The notes below the pieces were generated by a model. The model was given only the letters and a program-made list of their open reading frames with translations. It did not search any database and was not told the origin of the DNA. From an uncultured Coriobacteriaceae bacterium (lineage in GTDB: Bacteria; Actinomycetota; Coriobacteriia; Coriobacteriales; Atopobiaceae), in the NCBI GenBank assembly GCA_900551595.1, contig URWR01000019.1, forward strand, positions 1 through 17,080: a stretch of 17,080 nt of DNA, read 5' to 3'. Shown here one piece after another: positions 1 through 7,499 of this stretch. Position 1 is the stretch's first letter. Each line of letters starts with the position of its first letter. The translations under genes and the position numbers were made by a program.

Positions 1-723
1 AAATGGCTCGAGCTCACCACGTGTTTCGGAGGCAGGAGGACAGGCCATGCGGAACGCTTCATGATCAATAGGCCCCATACCAGGGACTTCTCGGACGCTC
101 AGGCCTTCAGGCGCATTGACACAGATGAAGCGGTGACCCGCCATAAAAGTGAGGTCGAGCACCTGAACAACATCGCCTGCTCTCAGTGTTCTGATCGTGT
201 GCGGTAAAAGCACCTTACCGTTCACAAACGTGCCATTCGAACTTCCAAGATCCTCTATAGAAAGCGTGTCCCCTAAAAGACGCAACACCGCGTGCTGATC
301 GGAAACAAACCGACTTGCATAGCAAAGTTGTGCATCCTGGTTGCGCCCAATAGTCAGCTCAGCATCACACGAAAAACCTAGCTTCGAGAAACGACGTGCA
401 CCTGCATAAGATCGCCGAACATACAGCGTAGCGTCGCTATCATCACGATTTGAATGAATAACAAAAAACGCCTCAGTGCACTCTTCAAGCGAAGCCAATG
501 AAACCTCTTCGCCTGTCTCGAGAAAAAGACTTTGCCCAATCGTGGGCTTGAGCACTACATCATCATCGGTGGCTTCAACCGAAGCAAGCGCACGCCGTTG
601 CGTTTCAACGCGCCCAGGACACAACCACATCATTGACCGCGATGCGCCGTCAAAAGCAACCGTATGAGCTGCACCTTCATGAACCAATGTCATGACAAGT
701 GCAATTGTTCTTGCTTCGGGCAT
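1..723 (-). CDS. FHA-domain protein, probable N-terminus of an EssC-type T7SS ATPase (partial)
   Basis: This is an open minus-strand frame of 241 codons with no stop, running off the left edge, so only the N-terminus is present. The ATG at 723 follows a GGGAGGG ribosome site. Residues 1-95 look like a divergent beta-rich domain. Residues about 123-205 are a clear FHA domain: G126-R127, S141-x-x-H144, then SSNGTFVNG at 161-169. The phosphothreonine-contacting Arg, Ser and Asn are all present. The block after it (GDVVQVLDLTFMAGHRFICV, 183-202) resembles the strand pattern that ends the FHA region of Firmicutes EssC proteins. EssC proteins carry two N-terminal FHA-like domains, then membrane helices and FtsK/SpoIIIE ATPase domains that drive WXG100 export. 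The gene just upstream encodes a WXG100 protein, which fits. It could instead be a shorter FHA protein, because the ATPase part lies outside the window. Confidence 0.75.
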   Translation of the reverse strand, partial: MPEARTIALVMTLVHEGAAHTVAFDGASRSMMWLCPGRVETQRRALASVEATDDDVVLKPTIGQSLFLETGEEVSLASLEECTEAFFVIHSNRDDSDATLYVRRSYAGARRFSKLGFSCDAELTIGRNQDAQLCYASRFVSDQHAVLRLLGDTLSIEDLGSSNGTFVNGKVLLPHTIRTLRAGDVVQVLDLTFMAGHRFICVNAPEGLSVREVPGMGPIDHEAFRMACPPASETRGELEPF

Positions 724-789
724 ATGCCCTCCCGTCGTATTCCAACCGCCCTCGCAGACGGAGCCGCACACAACGTCTCCGCCCGTGAG

Positions 790-825
790 GACGGCCGCCC
801 GGAAACATTTCCAGGGCGGTCCGTC
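790..825 (-). promoter_or_regulatory. strong hairpin between the WXG100 and EssC-type genes
   Basis: Arms 790-794, 795-800 and 801-804 pair with 821-825, 814-819 and 809-812. This gives about 15 GC-rich base pairs with two single-base bulges (813 and 820) and a 4-base loop (805-808). It lies in the 119-bp spacer after the WXG100 stop. No T-run follows on the minus strand, so it is not a standard intrinsic terminator. A role in stabilising the upstream mRNA or partly attenuating the downstream gene is an inference. Confidence 0.5.
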
Positions 826-842
826 TCCAGCGGATAAAGCTC

Positions 843-1136
843 TTAACCGCGGAAAGAGCTGGCGATGTTGGCGTCAGTCTCTTCAAGACTTTGGGCAGTG
901 GCATCAAGGCTCTGTGCAATTTCACCGATAAGCTCCTGAGCCTTTACAAAACCAGGGCGGAGCTCCTGGAAGCGAGCATCGTAGGCGCGAGAAGCTTCGC
1001 CTTCCCATTCGCTCTGCAAAGCAGACAGCAGTGAGTCCATACGAGAGATAACGTTGCCCACGTTGTCCTGCTCGACACGGTACTCATTGGCACGGGAACG
1101 CATCTGATCTGGGGTGATCCTAATCTGTCCAGCCAT
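843..1136 (-). CDS. WXG100 family protein (EsxA/ESAT-6-like T7SS substrate)
   Basis: This 97-residue, mostly helical protein has no signal peptide. The hallmark W44-E45-G46 sits in the turn between two predicted helices (about 9-42 and 50-90), which is the size and layout of WXG100 helical hairpins. Such proteins form dimers in the cytoplasm and are exported by type VII secretion. The C-terminus (ETDANIASSFRG) resembles the tail of Firmicutes EsxA more than the YxxxD/E tail of mycobacterial EsxB. The ATG at 1136 follows an AAAGGA site 8 nt upstream. The gene lies between a giant surface protein and an EssC-type gene on the same strand. Its 104-nt leader is the longest spacer to its 5' side in this operon, leaving room for separate control. 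The family call is firm; whether it is an effector, a chaperone partner or a structural component is unknown. Confidence 0.93.
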   Translation of the reverse strand: MAGQIRITPDQMRSRANEYRVEQDNVGNVISRMDSLLSALQSEWEGEASRAYDARFQELRPGFVKAQELIGEIAQSLDATAQSLEETDANIASSFRG

Positions 1137-1240
1137 GGTCTACATCCTTTCGGTTCGCGCGAACGCCCCTCTGGCGAACGCCCTTTCCTGCTATCTCCTC
1201 CCGCTTCAGCGGGTCGAGACCTCTTCATCGGCCTGAAAAC
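1137..1240 (-). promoter_or_regulatory. structured leader of the WXG100 gene
   Basis: The spacer between the giant gene's stop and the WXG100 start contains three structural elements. There is a perfect 12-bp palindrome, GTTCGCGCGAAC (1153-1164). There is a 10-bp direct repeat, gcgaacgccc, at 1159-1168 and 1174-1183. There is also a 5-bp GC stem with a 4-base loop (1200-1204 with 1209-1213). The palindrome and repeat overlap, so alternative pairings are possible just ahead of the ribosome site. I see no convincing promoter boxes. A regulatory role is inferred from structure only. Confidence 0.35.
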
Positions 1241-4200
1241 CTACCTTTGTGCCGTATGGCCAAAGGGGTTGTTTTTATCTCTCGTAAGCCTGTGATGGCG
1301 GAGCGCGAGCGCAATGCCTAGAGCAGCAACTGCTGCCGCCACAATGACGCCGGCAACTGAACCAAACAGAAGCCGTGGGGTATTCAAGACAAAGGTGAGT
1401 AAGTCGCCGGTTACCACTACACCGTCATAGGTAATGCGAGATTGATTGCCTGCACGGTCAACCACTACAAGTTCAATGTCATGCGGCTCACCATCAGCCT
1501 CAAGCGCAACGCTTGGCGTCGATAGGTCACTTTCGCTAGGGTTTTCCCAAGAATCTATCTGCTCGCCATCGATAAGCACCTCGACATGGGCAATTGCTAA
1601 GTTATCGCCCGTGCTTACCATGACGGTCTTTTGAGGATCGAGATACACGCCATAGGAAGTAATACCAACAAGATCAGCGGTCGGTGCAGTGCTATCTATA
1701 GCAAAGGCAATCTCTGCCGTATCGTCTCGATTGACGTTTTTAGCATCCATCGTATTTTGTGACAGATTGCCTGCTAAATCATGCGATGTCAGCAGAATGC
1801 GATAGTATCCGTCTTCATTAAACAGTCTTGCTGGAAAGGTATAGGTAGTATCGCTCCAAGAATCACTATCAATCCCAGTTCCAACTTGGTAATCTGCGTT
1901 GGGGGTAAGCGAAGCAACCTCAGAGTCATGCACTACCTCAGCATGTCCGGCGCTCTGATCAAGACCACTTGGATTAATCTCATGAACCACCACGTCTTGC
2001 GGGCGGTTGAGATAACTTCCCAGCATGTTGCCACTCTCGTCGGTCAACAGATACGTGGAACCATAACGGTTAACTGAGAACGTCACCGACTGTTGTGCCT
2101 GATTGCCAGCCAAATCGGTCATCTGAGCATCCAAGACATACACATCATCCATCTCAAGAGTGTGTTCAAAATCAGGGAAGCTCACGGTACGAGATGTTGC
2201 TTCATCTTGCTCGTTAATACCGTTCACATAGGCGTTCGCCCCACTGCGTCCGCCAGTAAGCAGGTACGTTGTAAAGGTTGGATCGAAGTTTGTATCAGAG
2301 TAAGAAATCGTGGGAGCAACAACATCGCTATATGCAGCAAACTTTGACACATTAGATATGCTCACCACCGGAGCCGTCATATCGATAACAAATTCCGCCT
2401 CTTCATATGTCTCGGCACTATTGCCCGCAAGATCAGTTGCAGTTATACGCATCGTGTAATGGAGCTCGGAGGCAAACGATACTGAGCATCCCCACTTTTG
2501 ACGTGGTTCGAGTTGTGTCCAAGCGCTTGCACCTGGCGCAGAAACTCCTGCACCAGAAGCATCTGTTGCCGTTGTCTCTACAGCTGCAGAATCAGGAGAG
2601 AAATTACGGTCATTTACTTCAATTGAGGCGTTACGAGGCGCCTTGTAATACATGCCGTTTGCTACATCGTTGTTATCCCACTGCACTACTATAGAAGGAG
2701 CCTGTGTATCAACAACAAAAGACGTTGCATAGGGTTGAGCAACTCGACCGGCAAGATCGGTATATGCTGTGTCAAGGGTCCAGTCGGCATCGTCTTCAAA
2801 GGTATACGTTGCAACCCACGTTTTCCCATCGGCTGAAGGGTTCTGGAAATCTTCCGAACAAAGACGAGCAACGCTGTTCCCATCGCGACCAACTCGTGCA
2901 ATTACCAGCTCATTGTTCTTATCATGAGCTCGAGCAATATCAAAGTTAGACTCTATCAGCGTGATTGTTGCTGTTCGTGATGCAGCATAGTAATGGCCAT
3001 TTCGCACATCATTGTTATCGTACGAAACTTCCAGCACGGGTGCTTCTGTATCAATTGAGACTCCCGTGGCACCTTCGGGTATATTGGTGCCACCCTCACC
3101 ATTCCATGCGTCTAGAGAAGCACTGGTTGTTGGATTGCCAGCGCGATCGGTAAGTGCAAGCGTAGTTCCACTGAAGGTGAGCCGTTGAGCATCCTTGCCA
3201 AATCCGAATGAAAGTGTTCCGACAAGACTGCGCTCTAGTCCATCTGTGCCTTCATAGGTAACAGACACATCATCTTGGGTAAGTGTCCCGGTTGGGTTTA
3301 CATAGCCAGAATCTTCTTTAATCCCCGAGAGGTTGTCGGTCACTCCGACGGTAAAGTCTTCATTGCCTCTCGAGAAAATCCAGCCATACTGCAGGGGTGA
3401 AAGCTCTGAAAGCTCCAGACGCCCAAGCTGGGGACCAGTATAGTCCACGCCAAATACAGCAGGAGCAGGGTCGCACAGAGGATTCTCATGTGTACCCGAT
3501 ATGCCCTGGTAAGCTATATCAACGCTATACATTCCCTCCTGTGGACGAGAATCATCCTCGCTCACCTGCGGCAATGAATACATAACCTTCCAGCGATTAC
3601 TGCTGGCGTCGTATGTCATTTTCTGAGGATCTACTGGTAGTAATGTCTCTTCGACAGAAGCACCGGCAGGGGTAAACATAACAGTCGAGAAGTTGTCTGT
3701 TCTCTCTGCAATGTGACGCCATGCATCAAACCAAGGGTCTGCTACCCACACCTCAACGTCAGTTTGTCCGCGGTGGAAGAGCGGGTCAAGTGAAGTCGGA
3801 ATAGGATTGCCGTTGCTATCGGTACCATCAGAAATAGATACACCAACCTGCGGAACCGTAGCAGGATCATCAACAATAATGCCCGTCAGAAGGTCTCCGC
3901 TAAGCATCCATGCAGCACGATCCTCTTCAGGGAGCGCGCTAATTGCCGCCGCAAGAGACACCACAGACTCAGATCCGTTTCCCGCATTATCGGGCAACTC
4001 AAAAGTAATGCCATCAAGACGATAGAGGCCTTCTTTATCAAGTGGGACTTCTATCCATCCGGCGTCGTCAGGCATAATCTCGAGGGTTTCAGTTGTTACA
4101 TGCGATGGCATCAGCGGATTATCAGGCGCTGTCATGCCGTCTGCTCGCGAAAGATGAACACGAACGGCCTGAGTATTTACACCAGAGGTATGCGGCTGAT

Positions 4201-7036
4201 CGCGCTTCTCGGCATTATCTGTTTGAGCATCAGGACGCTGCCCACGCAACAAATCTTGAACGCGAATTCTCAGCGTACGAGATCTGCCTACCACATAAGA
4301 GGAACCATCATCCATACAGGCAAGCTCATTCGCTGGATCAAGTGTCTCGGCAAGTGATGCAGCTGTGATAGACGGCGCTGTCCTATCTATCTTAAAAGCA
4401 ACACTGTCAGTTGCAGGATCATCTGCACAAGCAATGCCACCATAAGACAGAGCTAGGTCATAATCACCTTCGACGGGCAAGCCTGCCTCGTTCTCCGGAA
4501 GCGGAATTTCGCAAGACCACGTACCATCGCCGTCGTTATCGGTAAAATCCGCAAGAGCTGGAGTATCTATTGTTTGGACACCTGCGGTGAGAGAAGAAGC
4601 CCCCGGCTCAAGCGACCCTGCAAACACGTGTGCAGTAGAACCTGTTTTCGTAGCGCGGTACAGCTCAAACCAGGGATCGCGAATAACAATTTGAGCTTTA
4701 ACGTCACCACGATAGGTGCCATGCTCCAAACTTGCAGGAGCATCTTCTGGTTCAGCAAGGGATATATCTGCCGATGCTCGATCGATTTCAGGATTGTCAA
4801 CCACAACTTCGGTAATAACTTTGCCGTCAGACGTTGTCCAGCCGCTCTTATCGGCCATGGTATGAACGATATCGGCTAAAGAAAGGTTTTGAACCTTATT
4901 ACCAGCACAGTCTTTGAATGACAGGGTAATTTGAGAGAGGCTGTAAACACCTTCACCAGAAAGTGGAATCTCTAACCAGCCATCTTTATCAACAGTAAGG
5001 CCTCCTTCATCGGCTGTACTGTAGTTGTTAGTTATGCCCGGTGTGCCCGCAAGATCCTGGTTTCGGGCCACTGTTGCTGTAATACTGTTTGTATCAACAC
5101 CGGAAGTCCCCTGAGAAGAACCGTTGAGCAAATCTGCAAGATGCACCTTAATAGTGCGAGGACCGCCTACAAGATAGGTTGTGTTATCAACGGTTGCTAT
5201 CTCTTCATCTTCGTTGATCGAATTGCCATCTTTTATCTGCGCTTCTGTTGCCACTGGCGCGGTGTTGTCAATCACCACCGTACATTGCGCACTGCGCTCA
5301 AGGACAATCCAGCCGAAGAGCACGCGCTTTCCTCGATAGGTAAAGTCAATGGAATGGGTACCTTCGCCCGTAATAGCAAGGGGCTGAGTTCGCCACGTGG
5401 TGGTACCGGACACATTTGAGAAGTCGTTATATAAAAGGGGTTCTGTCGAAGTTGAAGTGACATCCCCTGCTACAAACTTGTCTTCCCACTTAGCAAGATC
5501 ATCATATGTCTGCGTATCTTCGAAGTTTACGTCACTTACTTGCATAGTAAGATTCACGCCGGAAGTTGACTGAGCCATATACGGTTCATCGTCATTGACG
5601 GGCTCGCCATTAATGAGGAGGGCTACCTCAGCCTGATTGGCTTCAGACTCCTCGTCAAATATCTCAAGCTGCGTTACGCCCGCACTTATAAAGGGTGCTT
5701 CATTTCCAACAACACAGCTTGTCGTATTTCCTGCATAGTCAGCAGCGGTAATTGTCATATCGGAAAGACTCCACACGCCCTCGCCTAGCGTATCTACCGA
5801 AAGCGTGAATGAGACTTTTCCGTCAGAAAATGAGGTTGCCGTAATACTCTTGTCGCCCACCTTGAGTATGAGGCTTTGAGGATCAATGCCTGAAGACCGT
5901 TCATCTGAGCCTTCCGCGGGCTCCGGCTCATCAATTGATGCCGTAATTACAAGACCGTTGCGAGTAACTGTAACAACACCATTATTGACCACGCCATCTG
6001 CTGAGAAATCAGCAGGCTCGCCAGTAGGGCTTACCACCGACAAGTTAGAAATGCTCGGCGAAGAAACATCACGTGTAACAGGAATTGCCACAAGTTGCCC
6101 TTGATAGAGCACACGCTCGACATTCTGTGCATCACGCACTTGCATGTCGCGTTTAAGGCGACCATACACCGTACAGGAATCCTGTACATCTACTGAACCC
6201 CCTGTTTTAAAACTTCCATCAGCCGAAAGAGTGAACGTCTCAGATAATTCATCTAACTCTTCTCCAGCAACAGAGAGTGCTACTGGGGATGCATCTTCAT
6301 CGTCAGCATTAAGCCAAACGCAGAGTGTGCCATCTGCCCACGTTCCTGTAGTGGCAAGTGCAGCTTCGCTTCCATCTGCTCGAACGCCATGCAGTGTTTT
6401 AAGCGCAGCTTCTGGGGCCAATGGAAGCAGCTTTACATCATCAGGACTCCCTGTATTGGTCCAGCTCATTGTCGCTTTAAGCTCAGATAAACTGGGCAAA
6501 AGCACTGTGCTTGCATCTACATTTTGTCCCAACTGAGAAAAAGCAAGGTAATCCGACCAGTTAATAGCACTACCGTCAGAGGGGTTAGCGGGATAGGAAG
6601 AAACATCCGTTCTGCGAACAAAAATAGCTTTGCCGTCAAAATACGTATCAGAGAGCTCTTGTGCAGAAATCTGCTTACCATCCACAACAAATGTGAGATG
6701 TTTACTCAACCATGAAGCGACATCTACACCATAGGGTACCGTTATGTTTTCATCTTTAGGAAAAGTGACCTGTACCTTTTTAGCAGGCTCTTCACTATCC
6801 TGCGAATTTTGATCATTACTCGAAGAATTGCCCTCTTCTTGAGAACCCTGTGTTAGATCGTCGGCCGCATTCTGTTTCGAATCGGATGTTGTTGTCTCTG
6901 ACGTGTTCTGTTGTACGGGAAGCTGGTCTTCCTCTCCATCGAGGGCAAATCCAAGTACAGCAGGCCCTTCAAAGAACACAGAGAGCGCTAGGAAAATCCC
7001 AACACTTGCTATCAGTAGCCTACGTAAGCGCTGCAT
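1241..7036 (-). CDS. giant cell-surface protein with Ig-like repeats and C-terminal membrane anchor
   Basis: This 1931-residue protein begins with a signal peptide (RLRR, then a hydrophobic core at 7-22, possible cleavage after A31). A Ser/Asn/Gln/Glu-rich linker follows at about 43-86. Near the C-terminus a hydrophobic helix (about 1883-1903) and a short basic tail (HHRLTRDK) indicate a type I membrane protein with nearly all its mass outside. The body is repetitive: nine D-x-A-G-N/R motifs mark the ends of Ig-like units, many followed by a 'V/I-D-x-x-A-P' start. About eleven cysteines are scattered through the exterior. There is no LPxTG motif. The start overlaps the stop of the preceding gene by one base (TAATG), with a strong GGGGAGGTG site 8 nt upstream. 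I do not recognise a named family. By size and topology it could play the part of the large bitopic T7SS protein EsaA/YueB, but no sequence similarity is claimed. Adhesin or wall-spanning scaffold are alternatives. Confidence 0.85.
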   Translation of the reverse strand: MQRLRRLLIASVGIFLALSVFFEGPAVLGFALDGEEDQLPVQQNTSETTTSDSKQNAADDLTQGSQEEGNSSSNDQNSQDSEEPAKKVQVTFPKDENITVPYGVDVASWLSKHLTFVVDGKQISAQELSDTYFDGKAIFVRRTDVSSYPANPSDGSAINWSDYLAFSQLGQNVDASTVLLPSLSELKATMSWTNTGSPDDVKLLPLAPEAALKTLHGVRADGSEAALATTGTWADGTLCVWLNADDEDASPVALSVAGEELDELSETFTLSADGSFKTGGSVDVQDSCTVYGRLKRDMQVRDAQNVERVLYQGQLVAIPVTRDVSSPSISNLSVVSPTGEPADFSADGVVNNGVVTVTRNGLVITASIDEPEPAEGSDERSSGIDPQSLILKVGDKSITATSFSDGKVSFTLSVDTLGEGVWSLSDMTITAADYAGNTTSCVVGNEAPFISAGVTQLEIFDEESEANQAEVALLINGEPVNDDEPYMAQSTSGVNLTMQVSDVNFEDTQTYDDLAKWEDKFVAGDVTSTSTEPLLYNDFSNVSGTTTWRTQPLAITGEGTHSIDFTYRGKRVLFGWIVLERSAQCTVVIDNTAPVATEAQIKDGNSINEDEEIATVDNTTYLVGGPRTIKVHLADLLNGSSQGTSGVDTNSITATVARNQDLAGTPGITNNYSTADEGGLTVDKDGWLEIPLSGEGVYSLSQITLSFKDCAGNKVQNLSLADIVHTMADKSGWTTSDGKVITEVVVDNPEIDRASADISLAEPEDAPASLEHGTYRGDVKAQIVIRDPWFELYRATKTGSTAHVFAGSLEPGASSLTAGVQTIDTPALADFTDNDGDGTWSCEIPLPENEAGLPVEGDYDLALSYGGIACADDPATDSVAFKIDRTAPSITAASLAETLDPANELACMDDGSSYVVGRSRTLRIRVQDLLRGQRPDAQTDNAEKRDQPHTSGVNTQAVRVHLSRADGMTAPDNPLMPSHVTTETLEIMPDDAGWIEVPLDKEGLYRLDGITFELPDNAGNGSESVVSLAAAISALPEEDRAAWMLSGDLLTGIIVDDPATVPQVGVSISDGTDSNGNPIPTSLDPLFHRGQTDVEVWVADPWFDAWRHIAERTDNFSTVMFTPAGASVEETLLPVDPQKMTYDASSNRWKVMYSLPQVSEDDSRPQEGMYSVDIAYQGISGTHENPLCDPAPAVFGVDYTGPQLGRLELSELSPLQYGWIFSRGNEDFTVGVTDNLSGIKEDSGYVNPTGTLTQDDVSVTYEGTDGLERSLVGTLSFGFGKDAQRLTFSGTTLALTDRAGNPTTSASLDAWNGEGGTNIPEGATGVSIDTEAPVLEVSYDNNDVRNGHYYAASRTATITLIESNFDIARAHDKNNELVIARVGRDGNSVARLCSEDFQNPSADGKTWVATYTFEDDADWTLDTAYTDLAGRVAQPYATSFVVDTQAPSIVVQWDNNDVANGMYYKAPRNASIEVNDRNFSPDSAAVETTATDASGAGVSAPGASAWTQLEPRQKWGCSVSFASELHYTMRITATDLAGNSAETYEEAEFVIDMTAPVVSISNVSKFAAYSDVVAPTISYSDTNFDPTFTTYLLTGGRSGANAYVNGINEQDEATSRTVSFPDFEHTLEMDDVYVLDAQMTDLAGNQAQQSVTFSVNRYGSTYLLTDESGNMLGSYLNRPQDVVVHEINPSGLDQSAGHAEVVHDSEVASLTPNADYQVGTGIDSDSWSDTTYTFPARLFNEDGYYRILLTSHDLAGNLSQNTMDAKNVNRDDTAEIAFAIDSTAPTADLVGITSYGVYLDPQKTVMVSTGDNLAIAHVEVLIDGEQIDSWENPSESDLSTPSVALEADGEPHDIELVVVDRAGNQSRITYDGVVVTGDLLTFVLNTPRLLFGSVAGVIVAAAVAALGIALALRHHRLTRDKNNPFGHTAQR
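1444..3152 (-). repeat. tandem Ig-like repeats of about 107-130 residues in the giant protein
   Basis: D-x-A-G-N/R motifs are encoded near 1450, 1776, 2112, 2432, 2755 and 3144, a spacing of about 320-336 bp and once about 390 bp. Two adjacent units share the block DNNDV-x-N-G-x-YY close to their start (DNA near 3000-3040 and 2655-2690). The next unit has lost that block but keeps the APVVSIS start. Confidence 0.75.
3145..5745 (-). repeat. large bipartite modules of about 280-307 residues in the giant protein
   Basis: D-x-A-G-N motifs near 5737, 4908, 3987 and 3144 are spaced about 830-920 bp apart. Two modules align clearly. Each has YLVGGPRTIKVHLADLLNG or YVVGRSRTLRIRVQDLLRG, then a GW(L/I)E(I/V)PL..EG(V/L)Y segment ending in AGN. 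Each then has an R-G-x(n)-DPWF-x-x-(Y/W)R segment. The first module keeps only a weaker version of the second half. Confidence 0.65.
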
Positions 7037-7497
7037 TATTTCCGCACCTCCCCTTCCTGCGAGAGAAGTGTGGTCTCTGTCTCTGAATCCGATTGAGAAG
7101 AAAGCAGCGTTGTTCCTGCCTCTGTTTCAGATGTTGTAGATGATGCCTGTGAAGATAAAAGCGTCGTGCTGAGCTCAGAATCATTCTCACCAAGAGGTGT
7201 AATCACATTGGTAGCAACCTCAACATTGCGCACATGGAGACTGCCGCTCCCCGTACCTGCAGGAGTTCTCTGCACGCCGTGCACATCAGAAAATATCCCA
7301 GATGACTGAGTTCCCAACCACGAGCGTCCTCGCCTACCAGAACGAATATCTGCAATTTCACGCTGTGCAATTTTTCCGGTCATCTCGTCTCTTACAGCAC
7401 GGACATGGCGCAAGAAGTAATACACCACAGCTAGAAGTGTAAATACTGCCGCAAAGGAATAACCCAGGGTTGCAATCATGCCAAACGTCGAGGTCAT
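7036..7497 (-). CDS. single-pass membrane protein with three TTLLS motifs in a cytoplasmic tail
   Basis: This 153-residue protein matches no family I recognise. Residues 7-29 form one hydrophobic helix. The basic stretch after it (RHVRAVRDE to RSGRRGR, about 30-58) predicts that the rest faces the cytoplasm. The tail ends in a low-complexity Ser/Thr/Glu region with the block TTLLS three times: 111-115, 129-133 and 142-146. Acidic and small residues surround the blocks. Such TT-hydrophobic motifs in acidic tails resemble the phosphothreonine sites bound by FHA domains (for example the ETT motif of mycobacterial GarA). A Ser/Thr kinase is encoded 2 nt upstream and an FHA protein lies further along the operon, so phosphorylation here is a reasonable inference. 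The start follows a TGGAGG site 7 nt upstream. Size and single helix recall EssA of Firmicutes T7SS, but that is analogy only. Confidence 0.85.
   Translation of the reverse strand: MTSTFGMIATLGYSFAAVFTLLAVVYYFLRHVRAVRDEMTGKIAQREIADIRSGRRGRSWLGTQSSGIFSDVHGVQRTPAGTGSGSLHVRNVEVATNVITPLGENDSELSTTLLSSQASSTTSETEAGTTLLSSQSDSETETTLLSQEGEVRK
7060..7167 (-). repeat. three TTLLS motifs, candidate kinase/FHA sites
   Basis: The motif is encoded at 7153-7167, 7099-7113 and 7060-7074. Two copies continue as TTLLSSQ and one as TTLLSQ. Spacing is 18 and 13 residues. The codons differ between copies, which suggests the protein motif is what has been kept. Confidence 0.6.
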
Positions 7498-7499
7498 AG

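Noticed and set aside
944..1228. A 94-codon minus-strand open frame overlapping the WXG100 gene in another frame
   Set aside because: It overlaps a well-supported WXG100 gene, has Arg/Gly-rich composition typical of a shadow frame and matches no family.
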